Shown: piece after piece, positions 8,031 to 15,572 of the stretch | Numbering within the stretch: the first letter of the stretch is position 1 | Layout of the letters: every line of letters starts with the position of its first letter | NCBI GenBank assembly: GCA_021781415.1 | Contig: JAJXWW010000017.1 | Span: 1 to 57,197 of the forward strand | DNA from: Planctomycetota bacterium | GTDB taxonomy: Bacteria > Planctomycetota > Planctomycetia > Gemmatales > Gemmataceae | DNA length: 57,197 bases | Direction of reading: 5' to 3' | Program-made: the position numbers and the translations under genes | The notes under the pieces: generated by a model | Databases searched by the model: none | What the model was told of the DNA's origin: nothing | Seen by the model: only the letters and a program-made list of their open reading frames with translations

Positions 8031-8771
8031 TCAGGTTGTTGTTCGGGCGTCAGCCGTCTCAATACTAGATTTTGCCATTTGTTCAAACCTGAGCTTAGCT
8101 TCCTTCAAGTCGTTGGAAATGTTAAACACGACGATCAACATTTCAGCCCAGACGCGAGCTACCATCAAGAAAAAGATTGCAGCGACAACGTAGATCAGCG
8201 TTCCGCTCAGCCAATCGCTCAATGGATTAGACTTCTTGGGTGGTTCACTTATCCTACCGAACATACTGTTATCAAAGTCTATTTCTCGTCTTTTGTCATT
8301 AGCACTCGTGGCATCACGCGAGTGCTTTGACAACGCTTCCACAACGGGCATAGCAAAGCGACTGAGGAAGAACCAACTAAAGCAAACAAAGAGAAGCCAA
8401 ACCCAAAGGATGCGGACGATGTAGGGGGTGAGATAGCGCTTGAAGCGAACGTCCGTGATGAGGTCAATCGCCCAGAAAACCTTGCCCAGAACCTGAACGA
8501 ATGAGATTCCACCTCTAGGGCTATATTCAGGTAGATAGCCAGCAGAATCGTTTTCCTGATCAGATACAACCGCGTGGGTAGCTCTCACGGGGGGCGGCGA
8601 GTTTGGGGCAAGGCTGTCGCTTATGATTGGGACGGCATAGGCGGCGACGGGCGCGTCAGGGTCGGGAACCCGGAGAGGGCAGCCACAGCGCCGACACTTA
8701 CTGCGCGCGCCGATCTTGTCTGCGGGCGCTTTGAGAGTTGCTTGGCACTTTGGGCACTGAAATTCGATCAT
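8031..8771 (-). CDS. Zinc-ribbon membrane protein (DUF4282-like)
   Basis: 246 residues. The N-terminus MIEFQCPKCQATLKAPADK with the later CRRCGCPLRVP is the zinc-ribbon start common in planctomycete membrane proteins. Two long hydrophobic segments follow, about residues 135-160 (ILWVWLLFVCFSWFFLSRF) and 205-225 (IYVVAAIFFLMVARVWAEMLIVVF), matching the DUF4282 layout. It lies on the strand opposite the replication genes, so it is probably cargo. A membrane protein carried by a satellite-like element could affect superinfection or lysis, but nothing here shows that. Confidence 0.65.
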   Translation of the reverse strand: MIEFQCPKCQATLKAPADKIGARSKCRRCGCPLRVPDPDAPVAAYAVPIISDSLAPNSPPPVRATHAVVSDQENDSAGYLPEYSPRGGISFVQVLGKVFWAIDLITDVRFKRYLTPYIVRILWVWLLFVCFSWFFLSRFAMPVVEALSKHSRDATSANDKRREIDFDNSMFGRISEPPKKSNPLSDWLSGTLIYVVAAIFFLMVARVWAEMLIVVFNISNDLKEAKLRFEQMAKSSIETADARTTT

Positions 8772-8868
8772 GGGGTGGCTCCTCATGGAATGCGCCGCTG
8801 AGGCGATGATTACTTTGTATTGAGGGTTCCCGTACAGCCCGCCGTGTATGTCGTGTCACATGCAGCAC

Positions 8869-9039
8869 TCACTTCGTAGCTTTGAATTCACCACTACAGT
8901 TCTTCGTGCCGTTCGGTGAATCGCTGCACCGCCCTGCCCAGCTTTTGCACTGCGAGCAGAGAACCTTACCGCACTTGCTGCATCGGTAGGTTTGCCACTG
9001 GGTCTTGCCGCAAGCGTGACAGACTTCGTTAGACGCCAT
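8869..9039 (-). CDS. 56-residue zinc-ribbon protein
   Basis: A short frame, MASNEVCHACGKTQWQTYRC, followed by SKCGKVLCSQC, with further Cys residues in GRCSDSPNGTKNC. Eight or more cysteines in paired CxxC arrangements indicate one or two zinc sites. GGGGTAAC precedes the ATG. Small size makes it easy to miss; the Cys spacing supports a real gene. Function is unknown; it lies in the leftward cargo block. Confidence 0.6.
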   Translation of the reverse strand: MASNEVCHACGKTQWQTYRCSKCGKVLCSQCKSWAGRCSDSPNGTKNCSGEFKATK

Positions 9040-9141
9040 CGTTGTTACCCCTCTCGCTGAGAGTCTCGGTCAACTTGCTTCGTCGCCCCGGCACGATGCC
9101 GAGACTCTTCATCTGGCGAAGTTAAGTCCAACCCGCGTGAC

Positions 9142-10872
9142 TCATTCCAGGTCGTACTCTGGCATGTCGTATTTATCCGACCAAGGTTTGAGGAAATCCT
9201 CTCCGCCTGTGCCGGACGAGTGGGGCGGTGTGATAACACCCCTTTCCATGATCTGATTCAACTCCTCAGCAACGCGGCGCTCCTTCCCGCCTAGAATCCG
9301 ACGCTTCTTCTCCCGCTCTGTCGCGTTGCCGTTGGATAGCGGCAGAGGTTTGCGACCTTGATACGTCTGGAAAGTCTGCCACCACAAATCCAATTCCACC
9401 TCAGTCGAGAAATCCCTGATTAGAACACCTTTCTTCGTCGTCAGTACCCAACGACCGTCTGTGTTCTGGTATTTTCGCCGGTGACGCACTCCGAGTAAGC
9501 CCATTTTCTCCAGCACCTCGAACCCTTCTGGTAGTTGGGCCTTGTTGTTTGAGATACGCCTGGTCTCACAATGCCCGACAAGGATCTCAACTCCTTGTGA
9601 GGATTGGGCGTCGTTGCGCTGACCTTCGGGAATGTCGCCATCGCCCGCCGGTTTCGCTGGCGGCTCCGAAATCTGTTCCGTAGAAGAATGTCCAGGTGCA
9701 AGAGCCGTTTCACGAGGTTCCGAGGGATGCGGTTCGGTGGTGGGCGGTTCATGGGGCTGCTGCTCAATCGGTGAAGGGTCTGCTAATTCATCTACAAGTA
9801 TCTCGATGGAGTGCGAGTTGGCTTCACCATCAATGTTATGGACTATGCCCTCTACCTGGAATAGATGTGGTTCCGTCGCTCCCTCTTGACGTAGCTGTAG
9901 GAACTCTCCAAACCTCGGCAGCGTGTAGAGTTTAACGGTCTGAGCGCCACTATCGTGAGTGATACTGGCCGTGATCGGTGGGTAATTCTTGAGGATACGT
10001 CGCTGTCGCCGGTCGATCTCATCACAGAGGATCGCCCGAAAGCGCTGCTCGGCATCAGATGGCGTTTTGATCCGGTAGACTGTTGGTGGACGGCCAAGCG
10101 CTTTCGCCAAGTCCTCATCAAGCCTGCTTCGAGGCAGATCAGCGATGAACCATTCCACCGGCAGGGTATGAAGAACCTCTTTACCCAGATCTGTGCGATA
10201 GGCATAAGTGCCGGTCACTTCGCCGATAGCCAGCGCGTGCCACATTCTCACCAAGGGAAGGATAACCAAGTCACCCTTTCTGATCTGAGAACGGAACGCC
10301 CAGACCTGGTACACCGCCATGCCAGCTTGGTTTGTGGTTTCCTCGGTGTTAATCCTTCGATACATCTCCGCCAGTTGCTCTTTGCTAGTGATTCCTGAGA
10401 GGTCGCGCAGCTCGTTCCAGTGGATCGTCGCCACGTCGTTTTCCAGGGCAATCGGCTCCTCGTCTCCCCAATAGCCCGCGCGAACGACCCATACCGCCGT
10501 TGCTCCGTCTTCGACGGGTGCGCGGTCGAAGGAAATGTCGTCGCTGACTTCTTCATCTTCCACTGGCGGGACGGGGCCGGGCTGGACTTGCTCCTTGTCG
10601 TAGGAGTCCCGCACAGTAGACAGCCTCGTGACACCGTGGGCCTCCGTGCCATCCCCGTACAACACCCGCGCGCCGTAGTCTGGATAGTTGGTCTTAAAGC
10701 GCTGCTCCCGCCACTGAGCTACGGTTATGTCGTTCCACGCCGCCCTCTGATAAGGGTAGCTCGCCAGGCCGTCCCTATCAATCCGTACCTTCCGCCCATC
10801 GGCGTGACGGAACTTAACCGTGAAGCCTTCAACGTTGAATATCTCCGACTCGATGCTATCGACTCTTGACAT
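9142..10872 (-). CDS. EVE/PUA-like sensor protein, cargo of the element
   Basis: 576 residues. Residues about 125-275 (AVWVVRAGYWGDEEPIALEN, WNELRDLSGITSKEQL, RKGDLVILPL, AIGEVTGTY, VEWFIADLPRS) match the N-terminal EVE/PUA-like module of Mrr-type restriction proteins, which is linked to recognition of modified bases. Here no nuclease domain follows: the middle (about 375-430) is a Pro/Glu/Ser-rich linker, and the C-terminus (about 440-576) is an unassigned, charged region. The first 95 residues form another unassigned domain. GGGAGGACACTGTC before the ATG supports the start. It could sense modified phage or host DNA, as a defence or regulatory protein; that is inference from the domain alone. 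Confidence 0.65.
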   Translation of the reverse strand: MSRVDSIESEIFNVEGFTVKFRHADGRKVRIDRDGLASYPYQRAAWNDITVAQWREQRFKTNYPDYGARVLYGDGTEAHGVTRLSTVRDSYDKEQVQPGPVPPVEDEEVSDDISFDRAPVEDGATAVWVVRAGYWGDEEPIALENDVATIHWNELRDLSGITSKEQLAEMYRRINTEETTNQAGMAVYQVWAFRSQIRKGDLVILPLVRMWHALAIGEVTGTYAYRTDLGKEVLHTLPVEWFIADLPRSRLDEDLAKALGRPPTVYRIKTPSDAEQRFRAILCDEIDRRQRRILKNYPPITASITHDSGAQTVKLYTLPRFGEFLQLRQEGATEPHLFQVEGIVHNIDGEANSHSIEILVDELADPSPIEQQPHEPPTTEPHPSEPRETALAPGHSSTEQISEPPAKPAGDGDIPEGQRNDAQSSQGVEILVGHCETRRISNNKAQLPEGFEVLEKMGLLGVRHRRKYQNTDGRWVLTTKKGVLIRDFSTEVELDLWWQTFQTYQGRKPLPLSNGNATEREKKRRILGGKERRVAEELNQIMERGVITPPHSSGTGGEDFLKPWSDKYDMPEYDLE

Positions 10873-11256
10873 GACAGTGTCCTCCCGCTGTGTCGCATCA
10901 TCTGGCGATGGTATGCGTGCGGAGAAGTGCTGTCAAGGAAAATCATCGTCGCTAATCTGAGATTCTGAATGTGAGGTTACTCATCTCTTTCTCGGACGCA
11001 TCTCTGATGTGGCCTTCCTCCCAGGGCCGACAGGGCACAGTCCGTCCCATCCATAATCGCATAAGCAACCGTTAGCTCGTATTACGTCGTAATACCACAG
11101 GGAAAATTTTCCTGAATTTTCCATAAATGGAGTAGACGAATCCGAATCTAAGCCGTAGAATAGTAGTAGAGCTTCGGACGATCCGAAGCAAACGAAAATG
11201 GCCCCGCGATGCGCTAACATCCGAGGCCGTGGGCAACCCTTTATGGAGGGCTACCG
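10873..11256. other. Non-coding divergent control region
   Basis: 384 bases between the divergent cargo gene and the rightward small-gene block. It contains the 12 bp palindrome GGAAAATTTTCC (11101-11112), followed by a second partial copy AATTTTCC, and a hairpin with 8 bp arms GCTTCGGA/TCCGAAGC (11171-11189). An open frame of 79 codons on the minus strand (10981-11220) has no ribosome site or family match and is not accepted. Promoters for both directions probably lie here. Confidence 0.5.
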
Positions 11257-11505
11257 ATGTCGATTCTATCCGCTTCCCCTGCCTCCGTCTCTATCCCTAC
11301 GGAGCGCATCCCCTGCGGCACTCGCCGCGTTCCTATCCGGCTGAGTATCGAGACGCCGAGCGGCAAGCACCGCCGTTTGAGTGTCACTATCGAGCGCACG
11401 CCTACCGATTCCGATGCCGTCGTCATGCACAAGGCGTCTACGGCCTATCGGCAGCGGCACGGTTTCTCGTCTCGCATCGTCGCCATCTACGTCACCGGCA
11501 GCTAA
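11257..11505 (+). CDS. Small hypothetical protein
   Basis: 82 residues, with GGAGGG 10 bases before the ATG. It contains RRVPIRLSIETPSGKHRRLSV and a strand-rich end. First of the rightward small-gene block; a hairpin of the recurring type follows. No family recognised. Confidence 0.55.
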   Translation: MSILSASPASVSIPTERIPCGTRRVPIRLSIETPSGKHRRLSVTIERTPTDSDAVVMHKASTAYRQRHGFSSRIVAIYVTGS

Positions 11506-11516
11506 CCGCGTCCGCT

Positions 11517-11545
11517 GGGGGAGCGTTCGCCCAGCGCTCTCCCTA
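11517..11545 (+). repeat. Intergenic hairpin, copy 1
   Basis: GGGGGAGCG, a short loop, then GCGCTCTCCC: an imperfect copy of the hairpin found at 12555 and 13388, lying just after a stop codon. Probably a terminator or mRNA-end structure. Confidence 0.5.
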
Positions 11546-11587
11546 CGGCCTGATATTGGAGTTTACCCATCTGTAAAGGAGTTGATT

Positions 11588-11833
11588 ATGCGTTACGTCG
11601 CCTACAGCGGACCCGATGATTACGTCGAATCCAGCGACGACTTGGAGGAGCTACTCGCCATCGTCTGCCGCTTGGTAGATCCGACCTTTGCCGAGGACGT
11701 GGCAATCTGGGAGGGAGAGAGCAAGCTCGTGGCCGTGGTGCTGGAAAACGGCGCGGTGATCCGTTTCGGTAGTCCCGAATGCGCTACAGAGCGTCCGTCC
11801 CTTCTGCCCTTCGCCAATGGGAGGGCACGATGA
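11588..11833 (+). CDS. Small acidic hypothetical protein
   Basis: 81 residues after AAGGAGTTGATT. Acidic (DDYVESSDDLEELLAIVCRLVD), perhaps a DNA-mimic-like or regulatory protein, but no family is recognised. It overlaps the next gene by ATGA, indicating translational coupling. Confidence 0.55.
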   Translation: MRYVAYSGPDDYVESSDDLEELLAIVCRLVDPTFAEDVAIWEGESKLVAVVLENGAVIRFGSPECATERPSLLPFANGRAR

Positions 11834-12063
11834 GCGATCCCAACTTACTCCTGTCCGCTGAACTGAGAGCCGTAGCCGACGCGCTCCGCCACGTCCGCTC
11901 CCGTCTCGTCCGCATGGTAGCCAATGGAACGATGCCGGAATGGGCCTGGCCGGACGCGACAACGGTGCAAGTGATCGGCTTGGACGTGGCGAACGCGCTA
12001 GAGCGATTGGCGAGGGACGATGAGCCGAGCAAGACGCCGACGCACTTGGACGAACGGCGCTGA
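11830..12063 (+). CDS. Small hypothetical protein
   Basis: 77 residues, coupled to the preceding gene by ATGA. Helical (LSAELRAVADALRHVRSRLVRM) with a central Trp-rich WAWPDATT. No family recognised. Confidence 0.55.
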   Translation: MSDPNLLLSAELRAVADALRHVRSRLVRMVANGTMPEWAWPDATTVQVIGLDVANALERLARDDEPSKTPTHLDERR

Positions 12064-12128
12064 GCAGCAATACGGAACGGAGTAGAGGCATTGTGTTTTA
12101 CCCTAGTAGCCCATTGGAGAATCGAATC

Positions 12129-12542
12129 ATGGCGAAGAAACGTGAACAAGAGCAAGCGAGTGAAGGCATCCGGCACGATCTGGAACAGCCGGAGGGACTG
12201 TTGCCGGAGCAAGCGCGGATGAACGGTCAAGCGGGACAACCGCATGAGGAACCCGCTGAGGAAGAACAGGAGGAGCCGGATCGCTTGTCCCGCAAGGAAG
12301 CGGCCCATCGCGTTATCGCGGAGATCGACGGCGATACGACGATGACGGAATTGGCCGACAAGGCGGACGCGCTGTTCGTGGCCGGTCGTGGCGGCGATGC
12401 AGAGTACAGCGACACCGACTCCGCTGCTTGGCATCTGCGCAAGGAACTGGAAACGCTGGAAGGCATCGGCCTTGTGGCGTTGTCGTGGGAATGCGTGATC
12501 CATCCGCTCGTCCCGCGTCTGGGACTGCCGAAGGGCAAGTAG
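12129..12542 (+). CDS. Hypothetical protein with winged-helix-like C-terminus
   Basis: 137 residues. The first 60 are charged and low complexity (Glu/Gln/Pro-rich). The rest, SRKEAAHRVIAEIDGDTTMT, then ELADKADALFV and WHLRKELETLEGIGLVAL, resembles a small winged helix in which the last helix and wing read DNA. Possible transcription factor of the small-gene block; low certainty. A recurring hairpin follows. Confidence 0.5.
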   Translation: MAKKREQEQASEGIRHDLEQPEGLLPEQARMNGQAGQPHEEPAEEEQEEPDRLSRKEAAHRVIAEIDGDTTMTELADKADALFVAGRGGDAEYSDTDSAAWHLRKELETLEGIGLVALSWECVIHPLVPRLGLPKGK

Positions 12543-12554
12543 CAGTACCGAACC

Positions 12555-12579
12555 AGGGAGCGTGGCCCGCGCTCCCCTC
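12555..12579 (+). repeat. Intergenic hairpin, copy 2
   Basis: AGGGAGCG, TGGCCCG, then CGCTCCCCT followed by CTTTGTG. Second copy of the recurring hairpin, 12 bases after a stop codon. Confidence 0.55.
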
Positions 12580-12613
12580 TTTGTGACCCTAATAACTACT
12601 ATGGAGACCTGTT

Positions 12614-12919
12614 ATGTGGAAATGTTTGGAATGCGGACGCAAGTACCAGTCGGCCAAGTCTGCCGAGCGCGCTGCCAACTACGGCTGTCCGCGCTGCGGC
12701 GGTGTAGACATTGACGTGGACGTGGAGATTCCAGCTACGGTCTTTCGTCCGTGCAGCTGTGGGAGTGGGCTTGCGTCTGAGGAAGTGTTGGACGCTCGGT
12801 CCATCTACATCTGCCGCGTTTGCGACAAGTGCCGTGAGGACAAGCTGCGGGGCTTTCGACCGGAAGTGCTGAGCGATCCCAACTACGAGTGCGACGAACC
12901 CATCGAGGAGGACCAGTGA
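12614..12919 (+). CDS. Zinc-ribbon protein
   Basis: 101 residues with CLECGRKY ... CPRCGG, CSCGSG and CRVCDKC: three Cys pairs that should bind at least one zinc. The start resembles rubredoxin-like or DNA-repair zinc ribbons, but no specific family is certain. GGAGACCTGTT precedes the ATG. Its stop overlaps the next start (TGATG). Confidence 0.6.
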   Translation: MWKCLECGRKYQSAKSAERAANYGCPRCGGVDIDVDVEIPATVFRPCSCGSGLASEEVLDARSIYICRVCDKCREDKLRGFRPEVLSDPNYECDEPIEEDQ

Positions 12920-13107
12920 TGAACGCTTGTGATAAGTGTGGCATTACTTTGTGTGCTGCTGACGAGAACGTCTACCGCGTGGATATGTCGGTCGGACCCT
13001 GCCCAGACGCTCCGCATGGCTACGGTTGTGAGGTCGAACTGTGCGAGCGTTGCTACCTGATCTACTGCGAAGGACTGGACGAAGTAGATCGGGAGGTGCG
13101 GCTATGA
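12919..13107 (+). CDS. Small Cys-rich protein
   Basis: 62 residues, coupled to the upstream zinc-ribbon gene by TGATG. CDKCGITLCAAD and CELCERCYLIYC-like spacing (VELCERCYLIYC) indicate a zinc knuckle. Overlaps the next gene by ATGA. Function not recognised. Confidence 0.55.
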   Translation: MNACDKCGITLCAADENVYRVDMSVGPCPDAPHGYGCEVELCERCYLIYCEGLDEVDREVRL

Positions 13108-13379
13108 GCGTATCCTTTTCTCTTGGCTCACTCGTCGCCACGCCCGCCGCCTTGGAAGCGCTACAGAGTGCCCGCCAATCGCCCGCTGAGTTTCTCTCCC
13201 GTCATGCCTCTGGCGATTGGGGCGACGTAGACGCAACCGACCGAAAGCTCAACAACGCTGCCGTGAAGAACGGCGAGCGCATCCTATCGGCCTACAAGAC
13301 CAAGGACGGCGAACGCATTTGGATCATCACTGAGGCGGATCGCGGTAGTACCTGCATACTGCTGCCGGAAGAATACTAA
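13104..13379 (+). CDS. Conserved small protein of mobile elements
   Basis: 91 residues. SFSLGSLVATPAALEALQ, SRHASGDWGDVD and the WIITEADRGSTCILLPEEY end match a small family that I recall as common on plasmids and integrative elements, with no established activity. The high conservation of this pattern suggests a real role. Coupled to the previous gene by ATGA and followed by the cleanest copy of the recurring hairpin. Confidence 0.7.
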   Translation: MSVSFSLGSLVATPAALEALQSARQSPAEFLSRHASGDWGDVDATDRKLNNAAVKNGERILSAYKTKDGERIWIITEADRGSTCILLPEEY

Positions 13380-13387
13380 CCACTAAC

Positions 13388-13411
13388 GGGGAGCGTGGCC
13401 CAGCGCTCCCC
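13388..13411 (+). repeat. Intergenic hairpin, copy 3
   Basis: GGGGAGCG, TGGCCCAG, CGCTCCCC: a perfect 8 bp stem followed by TCTCTTT. The best copy of the hairpin repeated in this block; terminator-like. Confidence 0.6.
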
Positions 13412-13431
13412 TCTCTTTGGAGGATCGAACG

Positions 13432-13659
13432 ATGAAGAAGAAAGCCAAACGCGGCTTCGCTGCCATGAGTGCCGAGAAGAGGCGCGAGATTGCCGTCAAG
13501 GGCGGGAAGGCATCGCAGGCCAAAGGGACGGCACATCGCTGGACGCGCGAAGAGGCCACTGAGGCAGGACGCAAGGGTGGCAAGGTGTCGCAAGGTGGCG
13601 GCTCTCGCTTTGATAGTGAGTCCGGCAAGGCGGCGGCGCGGAAGCGTGGTCGGCGGTAG
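13432..13659 (+). CDS. KGG-repeat (YciG-like) protein
   Basis: 75 residues, strongly basic, with repeated KGG units (IAVKGGKASQ, GRKGGKVSQGG), the motif of the YciG/stress-induced acidophilic repeat family. These small proteins are thought to bind nucleic acids, but their role is poorly known. TTTGGAGGATC provides the ribosome site. It is the last gene before the right end of the element. Confidence 0.65.
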   Translation: MKKKAKRGFAAMSAEKRREIAVKGGKASQAKGTAHRWTREEATEAGRKGGKVSQGGGSRFDSESGKAAARKRGRR

Positions 13660-13925
13660 GGAAGACTGAGGCAGGAGAAAACTACTTAGCGGGTATCTAA
13701 TATTTGCTAGGTAGGTTTTTCCGTTTGCCCTAGCTCTGCCGTTTCCTTCGCTCTAGCTCTAGCGTGCCGGAATCGCGTCGTAGGCGTGCGTAGGACGGGG
13801 CAGGGGAGCGGTCGGACGGGAAAACGGCCTAGGGAGCGGAGATCGTCGCGTAGCAGCGATCCTCGCTGCGGCATTAGCGTGCCGGAAGGGAAGCGGACGG
13901 CGCAGAGGACGGAGATAGGGCTTAC
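13660..13925. other. Non-coding right end of the element
   Basis: No gene seen. TAGCGTGCCGGAA occurs twice in direct orientation (13760-13772 and 13875-13887). Purine-rich GGGAGCGG-type motifs repeat between them. The copies lie on the P-arm side of attP and could be accessory binding sites, or they may be chance repeats. Confidence 0.4.
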
Positions 13926-13955
13926 CGTCCGCGTATTAAGAAAATTCTAGGGAAC
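13926..13955 (+). other. attR junction
   Basis: The element arm CGTCCGCGTATTAAG (13926-13940) is followed by portal codons from 13938. The shared TTAA is at 13936-13939. Joined to the attL arm through TTAA it gives a perfect 24 bp palindrome, the reconstructed attP centre. Confidence 0.8.
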
Positions 13956-14483
13956 CAACGCTTTCGACGGGGCGGCAGCGGTAAAGTGGTGGTGGCCGAG
14001 TCGTCGCTCAAGGTGTCGCTGCTCAATCAGTCGATGGGCGATCTCGCCGCGCTGGCCGACATGAAAGCCACCAAGGAAGACATCTGCAACGCCTTTCACA
14101 TTCCCATCGCCTTCCTGACGTCGCAAACGAACCTGGCCAATTTGCAGGCGTCGCAGAGCCAACACATGAGCCTGGCCATCGGCCCGCGCTTGCAGCGGCG
14201 CGACGAAAAACTCAACGCGCAATTAGTGCCGTATTTCGATCCGACGGGGCGCTTATTCTTGGCCAGCGAAGATCCGGTACCGCTGTCGCAAGACCTGTTG
14301 ATCCAGCAGCAGACCGCCGATTTGAAATACGGCGTGGTGTCGATCAACGAAGTCCGCGGCGAGCGCGGCCTACCTCCCGTCCCGTGGGGCGACGTACCGT
14401 GGCTGCCCCTGCAATGGGAACGCACCGACTTCCCGCGCCCCTGCGAAGCGCCGCATCTGGGGCGCAATCGAAACCCCGCATGA
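13938..14483 (+). CDS. HK97-type phage portal protein, 3' part
   Basis: 181 codons in the same frame as 12-863. Key family segments are GKVVVAESSLKV, the MKATKEDICNAFHIPIAFL helix that lines the channel, and QRRDEKLNAQLVPYFD near the clip/wing. There is no ribosome site or ATG near the break, so this part is expressed as portal only after excision (or from a fortuitous GTG at 13986). The rebuilt protein would be 465 residues, normal for the family. Confidence 0.85.
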   Translation, partial: KKILGNQRFRRGGSGKVVVAESSLKVSLLNQSMGDLAALADMKATKEDICNAFHIPIAFLTSQTNLANLQASQSQHMSLAIGPRLQRRDEKLNAQLVPYFDPTGRLFLASEDPVPLSQDLLIQQQTADLKYGVVSINEVRGERGLPPVPWGDVPWLPLQWERTDFPRPCEAPHLGRNRNPA

Positions 14484-14502
14484 AAACGAGAAGAGAAGAA
14501 CA

Positions 14503-14553
14503 AGCCCGGAGCGCCAGCGACGGGCGCTGCGCCCGTCGCTGGCGCTCCGGGCT
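14503..14553. repeat. Palindromic repeat, family F
   Basis: Perfect 24 bp arms (14503-14526, 14530-14553) with a CTG loop; core GGAGCGCCAGCGACGG. A half copy appears at 24226-24250. Lies between portal and protease genes. Confidence 0.8.
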
Positions 14554-14589
14554 GGTACGCACATCGTTTGCGAATCAAAGGAGAGGAAC

Positions 14590-15435
14590 GTGCCCGATAT
14601 TCTCACGACCCATTATGGTAGCGTCGAAGGTCCGCTTGGGTTCCCCATGTCCGACCGCTCCGCGCAGGCGCTCGATGCCGTGCTGAAAGCGTTGCCGCAC
14701 ACGCCGGAGCATGCGTATCGCCATCTCGTCGTCACCAAAGCGCCGACGGAGATCAACCCCGGCGAACGCAGCGATGTCAGTTGGATCAGCAGCGAAAGCC
14801 CCGACCGCGCCGGCGAGGTGGTGATCGCCAAGGGCATGGATGATTCGCAGTTTCAGGGCAACCCCATTGTCACCCTGGGCCATGCCTATTCTCTGCCGCC
14901 AGTGGGCAGATCGCTGTGGCGGAAACGGGTGCGCGATGGGCAGCGCGTCGGCATCAAGGCCAAGACGGTGTATCCGCCGCGCCCGACGACTTGGCCGGAG
15001 TCGGACGCCTGGCCGCCCGATCAGGTGTTCGCCCTCATTCAAGCCGGCTTGCTGCAAGGCAAATCCATCGGATTTCTACCGACGACGGTGCATATTCCCG
15101 ACGACAAGGAAGTGCAAAAGAACGGTTGGGGCAATGGCGTCGGCCTGGTGATCGACGAATGGTTGCTGCTCGAATACGCCTGCGTGTTTCTGCCGGCCAA
15201 TCAGGATGCCCTGGTCGAAAGTGTGGCCAAGGGCGGCCTCGCGCTCGCGCCGGACGTGCTGCGAGCGCTGGGGATCGACGAGCGCGTGTTCGGCCAGCGC
15301 GAACGGATCGTGCCCTTCACCTCGCTGGACGAGATCCGCAAAGCCGTCCTCGCCCACATCGAATCCATCGACTTTCAGGCTTTGGCCGAGAAAACGATAA
15401 AAGAGACCTGGTACAAATCACTCGGTCGAGTGTAG
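14590..15435 (+). CDS. Prohead protease (HK97 family, U35-like)
   Basis: 281 residues starting at GTG after AAAGGAGAGG. It should trim the capsid and scaffold before packaging. The candidate catalytic histidine lies in IVTLGHAYSLPP and the candidate serine in GKSIGFLPTT, the paired motifs of the herpesvirus-type serine protease fold; the central beta strands (AGEVVIAKGMDD, RVGIKAKTVY) fit too. It sits between portal and capsid, the usual order. The C-terminal 60 residues (IDERVFGQRERIVPFTSL onward) are outside the core fold. Confidence 0.8.
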   Translation: MPDILTTHYGSVEGPLGFPMSDRSAQALDAVLKALPHTPEHAYRHLVVTKAPTEINPGERSDVSWISSESPDRAGEVVIAKGMDDSQFQGNPIVTLGHAYSLPPVGRSLWRKRVRDGQRVGIKAKTVYPPRPTTWPESDAWPPDQVFALIQAGLLQGKSIGFLPTTVHIPDDKEVQKNGWGNGVGLVIDEWLLLEYACVFLPANQDALVESVAKGGLALAPDVLRALGIDERVFGQRERIVPFTSLDEIRKAVLAHIESIDFQALAEKTIKETWYKSLGRV

Positions 15436-15572
15436 TATACATATGTAGACTCATCGAAGCCGTCGCCGCGATCCGGCGGAGAACGCTGCCAAGCGTTCAG
15501 CCGGTCCCACCCCGAGACGGACGGATGATCGTGTGAACCTGTTTTCATCCGTGGCTATTTGAGAGTATCCCC

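Larger units (their letters stand above)
862..13935 (+). mobile_element. Serine-recombinase island (satellite-like) inserted in the portal gene
   Basis: A 13,074 bp element bounded by TTAA at 862-865 and 13936-13939. Its left end carries a large serine recombinase. It also encodes a P4-type primase/helicase, a CHC2-like zinc protein, HTH proteins, an EVE/PUA-like protein and about ten small proteins. Capsid, terminase, tail, relaxase and conjugation genes are absent. Precise removal joins codon 861-863 to codon 13938-13940 in frame. None of the palindromic repeats found elsewhere in the window occur inside it, which fits later arrival than the surrounding genes. By gene content it resembles phage satellites (P4, PLE or PICI type) more than an integrative conjugative element. 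The mobility class is inferred; the boundaries and gene content are read from the sequence. Confidence 0.85.

Noticed and set aside
10981..11220. 79-codon minus-strand gene
   Set aside because: No ribosome site, lies over palindromes GGAAAATTTTCC and a hairpin in a divergent control region, and has no family pattern.
862..13935. Integrative conjugative element or intein-like insertion
   Set aside because: No relaxase, coupling protein or secretion genes, and the insert begins with its own promoter and stops the portal frame, so it is not an intein.
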